Positions 1-9,199 of a stretch of DNA of 25,586 nucleotides are shown here, in pieces; position 1 is the stretch's first letter; the number at the start of each line of letters is the position of its first letter. The stretch is from a virus. The stretch covers positions 1 to 25,586 of the IMG/VR virus record IMGVR_UViG_3300028706_000033; one strand, given 5' to 3'. Made by a program: the position numbers and the translations under genes. A model generated the notes under the pieces. That model was given only the letters and a program-made list of their open reading frames with translations. It ran no database searches and was not told the origin of the DNA.

Positions 1-3000
1 CTTTGGTTATACAGCATGTATTTGAAGGTATATCGACAACTAGGGGAAGGAAACATATTTTTTGTTGGAGAAAACCCCGCACCGGGTGATCTCAACACAA
101 TAGACCAAGCCCAAGCCGCTGGTACAGAATCTTTGGAAGGGACGTTTTATTCAAATCAGGATGGGCCCCAAGGCGCCCTCGGTCGCATTTTCAACTTAGA
201 AGACTACGGAGACCCGGCTGTTTTCACGTCTAGCACAATGTCAGATCTCATGGACACCCTTGAGAGTTTTATGAACGCGAGAGGGCTTAACATCCCAGGT
301 GTGGGAGGTATCTTTAGTTTTTGGCTGGATGATATCACTAAAATGAAATTCTTTTTTGATGATTATAAATTAATAAAATTACATGTTTGGACTGCTGAAT
401 GCGGTGCAAACAGACCAATTAGATTTAGCAAGAAGCGTTTAGCTTCTCTTAACGCAAAAGGCGCCTGGAAAGACAAAACAGCAGTAGCGTATTTTACTAA
501 GCTGTGGCCAATGGAAGCTTCAATTTCAGCTAGGATACCCTTACCTTGGGTAGAATTTGTTGAAAAATTTACGTATCCTACGGTTAAAGCAAACTTTAAA
601 GATGAAGACGTTGAGAAACGTGAAACTCCATTAAGCTGTGTTGCGGACGCCTTGGCAGATGATCTTAAAGAATTAGGTAGTGACTTGCTAGATGATTTCT
701 TCGGTATTGGTGACGCGATAGCTATGAAGTTTAACCAGAATATATGTCGCTTTAATCTAGATGAAGTCCGTGATGATAATACACAAATGGGATTAATTCT
801 TGATCCAAATGCGAACGAGAAAGGTAACATCTTCGCGATGGCCCAAACGGCAGCTTACAAAAAGATTAATCAAGACGATCAAATCTTTGTTCGAATGTGT
901 GCTCAAATGCTATCTAATGCAACCGGATTCCAAGACGCTCAAAAAGCAATGGATAAAATGTATGCGGAAGGTTTCGAGAGAATTAAACAATGTGGTATGT
1001 TTGATATGCTCATGCAAGCGATTGAATGTTTGCTCGGCGGACTTGATTTAGAGGGCGCCCTGAACGCTATTGTAAAAGCCGCCCTAGATAATATGTCCAT
1101 CGAGAACTTTGGAGAGTTATTTGTTGGATTACCTCCACACAAACAAGATGAACTAGATGCCATAGTTAAGAAGAAAATGGAATCAGGAGAATTCGTTAGT
1201 TTAGGCGAAGCTAATAAGCCATGGGAAAAACCGGACGTTATTAATGACGAGCGCACAAATGGGATGACCAATGGACCAGGGATGGCAGCAGGGGGGTCTT
1301 CAACAGCTTCTTATAATCAGGCGGCTGGTAGAGCACAAAGCCAAACCCAGAGAACCCTTGGAAAAGAATGGGATATTCAAGCAGCTCAAACCGACGCAGC
1401 CCCAGACACAATGTTCTCCTTATATGTTGGAGCATTGTTAGAAGTCTACAGTAATAACCTCTTAGAATTAATGGACGAACTGAACAAATTCCCGGGCGCC
1501 CAACTCGTTGCACACATGATTATCGCGATGGATTGCCCACGCCCTCCACTTTTTAATCCCAGTTTTATGGATTTCATCAAGAGTATCCAGCTTCCGTTCT
1601 GTCAAAATATTACGGATATGCGCGCACCCCGCCTCGAAAATCCATTCAAATGGATCCCGAAGCTACGAAACATTATGGCAGCCCTCTGGGAAGCAATAAA
1701 ATGGGCAGTTAGCCAAGCAATTATGGCGATGCTGATGAAAATCTTTATCAAAGTTTGTGAAATGCTAGGAGATGCTATTTGTAAAGCCCTTGAAACAGCT
1801 GGAGATATAGCCAAGTCGCTCCCAGCAATCGTCCAAGGCACCACAACATTTGCGGATGTTATTCAGGAATCTTTGTGCGGACCCACTTCTTCCCCAGAAC
1901 AAGTTGAAGATACAATTGTTGATATGATGTCTTCCTTGGGTGTTGGCGGAGCAGCCTTCTCAAGTCGTGATGGCCTCATGAAATTTACTGAAGATCTTTC
2001 TGCCTCAGCCACTAGAAAAGAGATGGCTGAGTGGTTCTTGGGAAGACCACCAAAAGCGTTTTTACAAGTTGTAGACCAACTTCTTGAGTTCGAGTACCCC
2101 GAATTCCGAAACGCACTTCCAAACGAACGTGCTTTGGGCCGCTTAGGCAAGAACATTGGTAATTTAATGCCGTTAGACTTTAGAGATTCACTAGAAGATT
2201 TATTAAATTCGTTACCAGAAGGGGATGCGATGCCGGCAAATCCAACTCTCTGTGCATCACCTGAACAATTAGAAAACTTTGCGAACTTACGCTGCCAGCT
2301 TCTTGAAGGTAGGGCCACGAAAGAACAGTGTGACGTAATGTATGACGAAATGAGAAATGGATTTGTTCAAGATTTAGGAGACATATCTAACCTTATGCAA
2401 GGCGGACTTGAATCATACATGTCCCCCGGCGGGCCCGGCGGAATGCCAGTACTCGTTTCTGAGCCCGGTTGTGACGATGGACTCTTCCCATATGAGTCCG
2501 CAGCGCAGATTGCAGTTGCGGGACACTCATCCAAAATGGCTATGGAGTCATTACGAATATCTTATGCAAAAGATATGATGGGTAATGGTGGCTTTTTAAC
2601 CGGCGATGGTTCGTGGGGACTAATGAACATGGCCATGAGTGACACAATGGGCAACCCCCTCACAGCACACCACCGTAAAGCTAAAAACAATAAGAGTTAC
2701 GTAAACTTTGCTACTAACGTTGCCAACGGCGGCGAAGCTAGCTCAGGGTTTTTCTCTCTATTCCAAAGCAACGCTGGCTTCTCAGCCCAAGAAGGGCAAT
2801 TTCCCACCTATGTAGGCGAATGGTTAATGAGACAGTTCCAGAATGCCTCAGTATACACCAAGTGGTTTGAAGAAGGATCCTCGACCAATGCAGAGAGTTG
2901 GAATAAAGCCCCGCGAAACGCCTACCAGCACCAAAGCACCGCACCCGCTGACGGTGGAACGGACCTTCGTGGACATTTTAAATTCAATTCCCACAATGGC

Positions 3001-6000
3001 TATCGCAATGATAAGAAGAAATCAATCAAATGGTCTGATTTAGACTTTAATATGTTCTGGGGACAGGGTGTGGACTTGTTGACATTACCCGATTTTGGAT
3101 ATAATTCCCCCATGACAGTTGATTTTGTTAATGAGAAGGTGATAGTAAACAAACGAGCCCGCAAGGGGCGCCAGGGTAGTGAAGGGAAGAGCACCGAATC
3201 CGGACTTAGCTATATCACCCTCGATGGCGATATGTCATTGGTGTATCACGATAACGCTGCTGGTATGAGAGATGGCTGCGGACTTGGTTCAAACATTGGC
3301 TTAAAGAGTGGAGCTTACCCCGGTGGCGACGGCATCATGGGCATGGCTGGAAGCCAGTGGAGTTACGGATTTAATGTAGAGCTTTACATGTCTGATATAG
3401 CAGAGATCCAAGAGCCTAAATTTAGGAAGAAGAAAGCAGGAGAAAATATAGAAGGAAAGTTAGTAGACAAAGACGGGATGATCTTCGTAGGGCTTAAAGA
3501 CACAGGAATAATTGCAAACCGGTTTGAGGACGCATGCAGGGTTAAGATCACAGAGCTAATTAATGTAAACTCCTCAGTTGAATCACCATTAGCAGAAAAC
3601 GCGATGGAAGATTTTGAAAAGGGAGAACTAATTGATCTACCTAATTGGATCGAAAACATCCCTCTCTTGGGTGATTTACTTCAAGCAGGACTTAATTTAA
3701 TAACCGGTCCGTTTTCCATGCTTTTCCGCGCGGCATCGATGATGGGCAGATCAGCAACCGCTACTGTTTCTGTAAAGAAGAACCGCAGGTTTGAGTTCAC
3801 GGGAATAGACGATGGACTGTCTGGGTTTGAAATGGCGACTACTGGTCCCGCAACGAATAAAAAAACTCAAAAAGTTCTTAAATGGAAAGATTTTCCAAAA
3901 ACTGAAAAGTTCTTCAACAGTCACCAAAGTTCCTATTATATTCCACAAGTTCAAATGTTAAAAGAACTAATTCACGGCGCTGGCAGCACCGCGAACGACG
4001 CCGACAAAGATAACTACGACAGCAAGATGCAGCAGCTTCTTGAATTGTTTGCTGGTCTCATTGCGCGTAATGAACAAGCATGGCAGTATGGCGCCAAATA
4101 TGATACTTTGCAGAAGAGCGATCTAGATTACCTCATTCCGAAAAATTCGGGATATACAAACGGCGGCTCCGGCAACGCCGACGGGCATGCATACGAAGCT
4201 GCGTCTGTAGTACGTGAAAAGCTATTCGATTTTTATGGCAACCCAGCCGGCCACGAGTGGCGAACACCGGAAAATGATGATATGATTCTCGGTGTTAGCC
4301 GAGACCAATATATGAATGGTGAAAACGCGCGAGTTATTTATCTGAACCCGGCACAGTTCGGAGGTTCGTACATAAACCCACCTCTCCACATTAAGCCTGT
4401 CAAATATGAGGGCTGGATGGGTCTTGTTAATGTGTGGTTCCCCGAGATGAGCGCATGTAAGCCCGCTATGACAGAATTAATAGACTTCGGCGAGATTAGT
4501 GATAAGGTTAATACGCGATATCCGAAGATACCAGAAGACCCACGCCTCAAACAAGACGAGGATTGTGCATTTGAATTGCCTTACAACAGAATTTTATCTA
4601 GGACCGCAAAAGCTGGTTTGCAGCGAACAATTGAAGCAGCAGTAAGAATATATGCTAGCACCCACTTTCTTAAGGCAATACCAACTTTCTCGTTGGTTAC
4701 ACCTAAATTCCCAGAGAATTATAGTTCTGTCTACTCAGCTTATATTGTAGAGCAAATGGAAGAAGGATTTAAGGACGCACAGCCAGCATTCTGGGAATAC
4801 TTCAGTACTTTTAAAGATGAGGAATTCTGGTATGCGTTTCTGGAGATGAGTGTGCAATACTATGGCTATCTTCTTGATTCGGAAGAGATCGTAGATCCGC
4901 CTGATAGTGTAGTTCGAGCAATTCAAAGACTCAATAATGGTCAAGAAACTTATGATTTTCCATGGGGTATGGACCTCCGCCGAGCTAAAGCCACCGGTGA
5001 TGCAGGAACACTAGAATCCCTATCAAGTTTCCGCGGCAATAAAAACCTTGAATTTGTAAGAGCAACCGAGGAAGACGCGAAGCTCGTCTTGAAAGAATTA
5101 GTTAGCATGCAGCTAGAAGAAATGGGAAACAAACTTAATGAAAACTTAGAGGTTGCTGGATTTAAAACTAAGATCTGGGATCTTGATTGGTGGATGTTGA
5201 TGGGGCAATACGATACGGACACCACCGGTGGCCGAGTGGCGACAGGGTTAGAGATTGGCTCAGGATTGACCGCCGGCGGAGAAAATCTACATGTCTTTTC
5301 TCCTAAGATTGTAGAATACGCTGATGATTTACCAATGCCACCCGGCCGCCTCGGTAGCGGTGATGCTGAATACGTGGATTCCGAGACTGGCAACTCATGG
5401 CCAGGTCCGTTTTATACACGTGGCGGCACATATGTTATTGGCAAGAAAAATGATTCCGAAAGCGAAGCTGAGGTGGGCGATAGTTACGTTGGGTATTACC
5501 ATGGTCATGTGGACGATTCCAATGACGTTACCTACATGGCGGGTGAATATCACAGCGATTCCCCACACGATGAATTAGTGCCGATGGGCGATATTTTAAG
5601 AATGGGAACTCGTGTTCCACTTACGACTAGAAAAGAATCTGGCACCTTTAACAAAGACGGCTCAGCAGCCGCCAGAGACGAAGACACTGGTGGACCTAAC
5701 GATTTCCATACTGTGATTGACGGTGGTAATGTGATGGGCTTCGGAGATGTCGCTGATTATGGAGCCGCTAGCCCTGGCTCGCAACACATGTATGCAATAG
5801 AGAAATATGTAAGCGTTAATGGTCAAAAAATGACCTACGACGCAGCCAAAACCCTCGTTCAAGCAAATGATAACGCAGCTGTACTGTCAGAATTTTATCC
5901 CGGCACAATGGAAACAGTCAAAAATGCAGCCGGCAAGATTATGGGTATTAAGGGTCAATTAGGAGTTAGGTTGGGAATTGAATTTTCGTATGTTGACAAT

Positions 6001-6987
6001 GGAAACAAGATTGCTGTAACTAGTGTTGAAGTCGATGCACTAGATTTGCCTATCGGACAATTCCAACCATTCGGCGCCGACAGCAAAATACTGTGGTGTT
6101 TGATTTACATGCTTAAAGAAGATCCGGTTTATAAATTATTGATGAGATATATCTTTCCGATTCCTAAAATATTAAGTACTTTAGCGATTTATAATGACAT
6201 GGGTTTCTTGTCAGCAATTGGCGAAGTAACTGTAGGAAACGGCGACTACAATCAATTCACCCCCGTTACCTCGGGAGAAGCCAAGGGCGTAATGGGGTTC
6301 TTTTTGAAGGCAATTCTTCGCGATGGATCCAAATGGAAAGAATGGATTCCGTTTATTCATGGGACCGCTGACGAAGCAACCTATGGAGTTGTTCCACCCG
6401 ACGGCGTTGGAAAAGCAATCGATGGTAAACGCCCGGGCAAAGAAACGTCCACGTGGGACACAGACTCATATTCCGGCGGCGAAGGCCGTTCATGGGGCGC
6501 CCGATCTAAACCCGGAAGAAACGCATTTATTGACTTCGGAGAAAGAGAAGAAAAATATTACCCCAACAACTCAGGCGGCTCTAAATTCATGGACTTTTTG
6601 TTTGGTAGTGATGATCCTATTGAGATGACTGTCAGATGGGTTAGAGACTATGATATGAGTGGAAACGAAGGCTGGCAACATTATGATGACAGACAGCCCG
6701 GATTCTTTAATTTTGATGCGATGTTTGTTACTGAGTGGGATAGTTGGGATAGAAAACTATTGAGAAATTCTAACAGCCGAATTAAACAACAATTTAAAAG
6801 CTATTATTACTCCCGCGACTTTAAACCTGGAGATTCTGGTGATGATTCACCTGGATCTGTATTTATTAAAAACTTGCGAGGCGCCCTCCTCCCAGTGCCC
6901 GGTGGTGGTATGCTCCCATGGTGGCAGCGCGGCCGCTTGAGAAGCAGTCCATATAATGCAGATGGTAAGTTATGTTCCAAAAAATAA
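1..6987 (+). CDS. Giant phage structural protein, 5'-partial, function unknown
   Basis: The frame is open from base 1, and the first ATG (base 16) has no Shine-Dalgarno sequence in front of it, so the true start probably lies left of the window. Residues here are counted from that ATG, giving 2323 residues to the TAA. I do not recognise a named family. A helical part near residues 546-595 is rich in Met, Ala, Ile and Trp, and a second hydrophobic stretch lies near 1215-1243. A histidine cluster lies at 1829-1851: H1829-G-H1831, then H1846 and H1851. Gly/Asp/Trp/Tyr-rich beta-like sequence makes up most of the second half. The gene sits directly before the gp25-like gene, the place of the spike gene V in P2, but I see no spike or lysozyme signature. 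The long coiled coil expected of a tape measure is also missing. A virion or baseplate-associated structural role is inferred from context. The reading frame itself is certain. Confidence 0.85.
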   Translation, partial: LWLYSMYLKVYRQLGEGNIFFVGENPAPGDLNTIDQAQAAGTESLEGTFYSNQDGPQGALGRIFNLEDYGDPAVFTSSTMSDLMDTLESFMNARGLNIPGVGGIFSFWLDDITKMKFFFDDYKLIKLHVWTAECGANRPIRFSKKRLASLNAKGAWKDKTAVAYFTKLWPMEASISARIPLPWVEFVEKFTYPTVKANFKDEDVEKRETPLSCVADALADDLKELGSDLLDDFFGIGDAIAMKFNQNICRFNLDEVRDDNTQMGLILDPNANEKGNIFAMAQTAAYKKINQDDQIFVRMCAQMLSNATGFQDAQKAMDKMYAEGFERIKQCGMFDMLMQAIECLLGGLDLEGALNAIVKAALDNMSIENFGELFVGLPPHKQDELDAIVKKKMESGEFVSLGEANKPWEKPDVINDERTNGMTNGPGMAAGGSSTASYNQAAGRAQSQTQRTLGKEWDIQAAQTDAAPDTMFSLYVGALLEVYSNNLLELMDELNKFPGAQLVAHMIIAMDCPRPPLFNPSFMDFIKSIQLPFCQNITDMRAPRLENPFKWIPKLRNIMAALWEAIKWAVSQAIMAMLMKIFIKVCEMLGDAICKALETAGDIAKSLPAIVQGTTTFADVIQESLCGPTSSPEQVEDTIVDMMSSLGVGGAAFSSRDGLMKFTEDLSASATRKEMAEWFLGRPPKAFLQVVDQLLEFEYPEFRNALPNERALGRLGKNIGNLMPLDFRDSLEDLLNSLPEGDAMPANPTLCASPEQLENFANLRCQLLEGRATKEQCDVMYDEMRNGFVQDLGDISNLMQGGLESYMSPGGPGGMPVLVSEPGCDDGLFPYESAAQIAVAGHSSKMAMESLRISYAKDMMGNGGFLTGDGSWGLMNMAMSDTMGNPLTAHHRKAKNNKSYVNFATNVANGGEASSGFFSLFQSNAGFSAQEGQFPTYVGEWLMRQFQNASVYTKWFEEGSSTNAESWNKAPRNAYQHQSTAPADGGTDLRGHFKFNSHNGYRNDKKKSIKWSDLDFNMFWGQGVDLLTLPDFGYNSPMTVDFVNEKVIVNKRARKGRQGSEGKSTESGLSYITLDGDMSLVYHDNAAGMRDGCGLGSNIGLKSGAYPGGDGIMGMAGSQWSYGFNVELYMSDIAEIQEPKFRKKKAGENIEGKLVDKDGMIFVGLKDTGIIANRFEDACRVKITELINVNSSVESPLAENAMEDFEKGELIDLPNWIENIPLLGDLLQAGLNLITGPFSMLFRAASMMGRSATATVSVKKNRRFEFTGIDDGLSGFEMATTGPATNKKTQKVLKWKDFPKTEKFFNSHQSSYYIPQVQMLKELIHGAGSTANDADKDNYDSKMQQLLELFAGLIARNEQAWQYGAKYDTLQKSDLDYLIPKNSGYTNGGSGNADGHAYEAASVVREKLFDFYGNPAGHEWRTPENDDMILGVSRDQYMNGENARVIYLNPAQFGGSYINPPLHIKPVKYEGWMGLVNVWFPEMSACKPAMTELIDFGEISDKVNTRYPKIPEDPRLKQDEDCAFELPYNRILSRTAKAGLQRTIEAAVRIYASTHFLKAIPTFSLVTPKFPENYSSVYSAYIVEQMEEGFKDAQPAFWEYFSTFKDEEFWYAFLEMSVQYYGYLLDSEEIVDPPDSVVRAIQRLNNGQETYDFPWGMDLRRAKATGDAGTLESLSSFRGNKNLEFVRATEEDAKLVLKELVSMQLEEMGNKLNENLEVAGFKTKIWDLDWWMLMGQYDTDTTGGRVATGLEIGSGLTAGGENLHVFSPKIVEYADDLPMPPGRLGSGDAEYVDSETGNSWPGPFYTRGGTYVIGKKNDSESEAEVGDSYVGYYHGHVDDSNDVTYMAGEYHSDSPHDELVPMGDILRMGTRVPLTTRKESGTFNKDGSAAARDEDTGGPNDFHTVIDGGNVMGFGDVADYGAASPGSQHMYAIEKYVSVNGQKMTYDAAKTLVQANDNAAVLSEFYPGTMETVKNAAGKIMGIKGQLGVRLGIEFSYVDNGNKIAVTSVEVDALDLPIGQFQPFGADSKILWCLIYMLKEDPVYKLLMRYIFPIPKILSTLAIYNDMGFLSAIGEVTVGNGDYNQFTPVTSGEAKGVMGFFLKAILRDGSKWKEWIPFIHGTADEATYGVVPPDGVGKAIDGKRPGKETSTWDTDSYSGGEGRSWGARSKPGRNAFIDFGEREEKYYPNNSGGSKFMDFLFGSDDPIEMTVRWVRDYDMSGNEGWQHYDDRQPGFFNFDAMFVTEWDSWDRKLLRNSNSRIKQQFKSYYYSRDFKPGDSGDDSPGSVFIKNLRGALLPVPGGGMLPWWQRGRLRSSPYNADGKLCSKK

Positions 6988-7006
6988 ATAAGAACATAAT
7001 TATTAT

Positions 7007-7011
7007 AAGGA
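7007..7011 (+). promoter_or_regulatory. Shine-Dalgarno site for the gp25-like gene
   Basis: AAGGA lies seven bases before the ATG at 7019, in a 31-base AT-rich gap after the preceding TAA. It supports this start. The gap holds no hairpin with a T run, so there is no sign of a terminator here. Confidence 0.75.
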
Positions 7012-7018
7012 ACAAACA

Positions 7019-7387
7019 ATGTCTTCTTTTAGTGTAGCCCTTCCCTTACGTAGAGATTCAAACGACGGGTTTGTAATGAATAAAAAATTTACTACCCTGG
7101 TCAGACAGAATCTTAAGATGCTTATCTTGACAGTACCTGGAGAAAGAATAATGGATCCCGAGTTTGGTGTAGGGCTTAAAACATACCTATTTCAGAATTT
7201 CCACGAAGGCACTTTAGCTGAAATAGACGCGAAAGTTCGTGAGCAAGTCGCTAAATATTTACCGGTAGTATCTATAATAGGGCTATCATTCGATCAATCT
7301 CGTATCGACACAAATCAACTTGGTATCGCAATTAAATTTACAATACCAAATATAGGTGCTACTGATTTACTACAAATCACTATTTAA
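7019..7387 (+). CDS. Baseplate wedge / sheath initiator protein, gp25-like (P2 gpW, TssE superfamily)
   Basis: This 122-residue protein matches the size and pattern of the GPW_gp25 family. The family signature is clear at residues 40-50: P-G-E-R-I-M-D-P-E-F-G, followed by a V-G-L-x-x-Y-L-F-Q-N stretch and a C-terminal beta hairpin ending in hydrophobic residues. In T4, P2, R-type pyocins and type VI secretion, members of this family sit in the baseplate wedge and template the first sheath ring on the baseplate. The start has a good Shine-Dalgarno sequence. The gene lies 15 bases ahead of the gp6-like gene, the same W-J neighbourhood as in P2. Its presence shows that the tail is contractile. 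Function is assigned from family knowledge and is well supported by both motif and neighbour. Confidence 0.93.
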   Translation: MSSFSVALPLRRDSNDGFVMNKKFTTLVRQNLKMLILTVPGERIMDPEFGVGLKTYLFQNFHEGTLAEIDAKVREQVAKYLPVVSIIGLSFDQSRIDTNQLGIAIKFTIPNIGATDLLQITI

Positions 7388-7390
7388 AAT

Positions 7391-7395
7391 GAGGG
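7391..7395 (+). promoter_or_regulatory. Shine-Dalgarno site for the gp6-like gene
   Basis: GAGGG lies seven bases before the ATG at 7403, within the 15-base gap after the gp25-like stop codon. It fixes the start of the downstream wedge gene and points to translation from the same message. Confidence 0.75.
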
Positions 7396-7402
7396 TTTTT
7401 TA

Positions 7403-9199
7403 ATGCCAGATAATCAAAAAAAGATAGTTCCTATAAACTATACTAACCGAGAATTCGAATCGATTCGTTCGGATTTATTACAAATCGCAGAGCGGTTTTA
7501 CCCCGATTCCTTTCAAGATTTTAGTGAGGCATCCTTTGGTGCATTGATGGTGGACGCGGTTGCATATGTTGGAGACCAACTTTCTTTTTACTTAGATTAC
7601 AATGTAAACGAATCTTTTTTAGATACCGCCTACCAATACAATAATGTGGTAAGACACGGTAGAATTATGGGCTACAAATATACCGGCCGCCCCTCCACTT
7701 TCGGAACAGTAGCTCTATACGTCATGGTGCCTGCTTCCGCTATCGCTCTCGGACCAGACCGTGCATACATCCCAACTATGAAGAAGGGAAGCCGCTTTAC
7801 CTCAGAAACAGGACTAAGCTATGTACTAACTGAAAATGTTGATTTTGCTAATAGTAAAAATCCAATAGTTATTGGTAGAACTGATCAAACTACTGGAGCC
7901 CCAACACATTTTGCGATTAAATCCTACGGAACGGTAGTGTCGGGATATTTCGGAAGTGATACATTAAATGTTGGCGCTTATGAGAAATTCAAGCGCATGC
8001 GGTTGACAGCCCCCAACATATCTGAAATCATTTCAGTCTATGACTCAGATGGAAACGAATACTACGAAGTTGATTATTTAGCACAAGATATGGTTTATAA
8101 GGAGATGGGGAATTCTAACTTTAAAAATGATAATGTCCCCTCTATTTTAAAGCCATATTTGGTATCACGGAAATTTATTGTTCAACATGAGAGGAACAAT
8201 GTATTCCTGCAATTTGGAAGCGGAAAAAGTGGGGAAACTAATATTGTAGCCGATCCACAGACTGTAGCAATGGACGTTTTTGGGAAAGACTACGTTGTTG
8301 ATACAACTTTTGATCCAACGAGATTGTCAAAAAATGAAAACTTTGGTATTGTGCCTAGCCAGACCACATTGACTGTTAATTATCGAGCCACAAACCCGGC
8401 TAATTCAAATTTAGCCACAGGGATGCTAAGTGAGGTTGTTGATGCTAAACTAGACTTTGGAGACGTTCAGCTATTAACAACTGCAAAGATGGCCGCAGTA
8501 TATGAATCGGTTGAGGTGTCGAATGAGATTCCAATATCAGGAGATGTTGATACTCCAGATACTAATGAGCTTAAGCTAAGAATATTTGATACTTTCCCAA
8601 CACAGAACAGGGCAGTAACCCAAGCTGACTACGAAAACGTCGCCTATAGAATGCCTGGGAAATTTGGTTCTATTAAGAGGTGCTCAATCCAGCGCGACCC
8701 CAGTTCAGCAAAAAGAAATCTAAATATGTATATCATATCAGAGGGACCATTTGGAAAATTGATACAAAGTAACTCTACAATTAAAAAGAATTTAAAAACG
8801 TGGCTCAACCAATATAGAATGATTAACGATACAATTGATATATTAGATCCATATATCATTAATCTGGGCATCGAGTTTGTAGTTAAGGCTGAATCAGGTG
8901 CTAACAAATACGATATCTTACAAAGAGCTGTTCACTCCCTACAAGACAAATACAAAACATGCTATTATATCGGGGAGCCAATCTACATAAGTGATGTCTA
9001 TAGCGAACTAAAAAAGGTCAGCGGTATCCTTGATGTATTGAAAGTGAAATTAGTCAATAAGACGGGGACGAATTATTCTAGCGTGACAATTGATATTAAT
9101 GCAAATCTTTCGCCAGACGGAGGCTACCTAGTTGTACCTAAAAACGCTATTGTGGAAGTAAAATATCCCCAGACTGATATCGTAGGTCGGGTGAGATAA
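7403..9199 (+). CDS. Baseplate wedge protein, gp6/gpJ-like
   Basis: This is a 598-residue protein, close to T4 gp6 (about 660). The N-terminus carries the typical opening: a Y-T-N-R-E-F-x-S-I-R-S-D-L segment, then A-L-M-V-D-A-V-A-Y-V-G-D-Q-L-S-F-Y and a helix with N-V-N-E-S-F-L. The C-terminal part has R403-A-V-T-x-x-D-Y, found in the gpJ/gp6 group, then W467-L-N-Q-Y-R-M and a segment ending in Y-I-I-N-L-G. In T4 two gp6 copies per wedge clamp gp7 and form the inner iris ring of the baseplate, which opens on sheath contraction. TssF (type VI secretion) and P2 gpJ do the same job. The gene overlaps the next gene by one base (TAATG), so the two are probably translationally coupled. The assignment is firm at family level. 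The exact contact partners here are inferred. Confidence 0.93.
   Translation: MPDNQKKIVPINYTNREFESIRSDLLQIAERFYPDSFQDFSEASFGALMVDAVAYVGDQLSFYLDYNVNESFLDTAYQYNNVVRHGRIMGYKYTGRPSTFGTVALYVMVPASAIALGPDRAYIPTMKKGSRFTSETGLSYVLTENVDFANSKNPIVIGRTDQTTGAPTHFAIKSYGTVVSGYFGSDTLNVGAYEKFKRMRLTAPNISEIISVYDSDGNEYYEVDYLAQDMVYKEMGNSNFKNDNVPSILKPYLVSRKFIVQHERNNVFLQFGSGKSGETNIVADPQTVAMDVFGKDYVVDTTFDPTRLSKNENFGIVPSQTTLTVNYRATNPANSNLATGMLSEVVDAKLDFGDVQLLTTAKMAAVYESVEVSNEIPISGDVDTPDTNELKLRIFDTFPTQNRAVTQADYENVAYRMPGKFGSIKRCSIQRDPSSAKRNLNMYIISEGPFGKLIQSNSTIKKNLKTWLNQYRMINDTIDILDPYIINLGIEFVVKAESGANKYDILQRAVHSLQDKYKTCYYIGEPIYISDVYSELKKVSGILDVLKVKLVNKTGTNYSSVTIDINANLSPDGGYLVVPKNAIVEVKYPQTDIVGRVR

Noticed and set aside
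16-18. ATG at base 16 as the true start of the first gene
   Set aside because: The frame is open to base 1 and no Shine-Dalgarno sequence precedes the ATG, so it is more likely internal.
363-830. Antisense open frame of 155 codons inside the first gene
   Set aside because: It lies wholly inside a long coding gene on the other strand, has Ser/Phe/Leu-rich sequence typical of reverse-strand shadows, and no recognisable domain.
1-6987. The 2323-residue protein as a tape measure protein
   Set aside because: It lacks a long continuous coiled coil and is rich in Gly, Trp, Tyr and Asp with beta-like segments in its second half.
6988-7018. Terminator or T4-type late promoter in the AT-rich gap
   Set aside because: No hairpin with a T run and no good TATAAATA element; it is better explained as a leader with a ribosome site.
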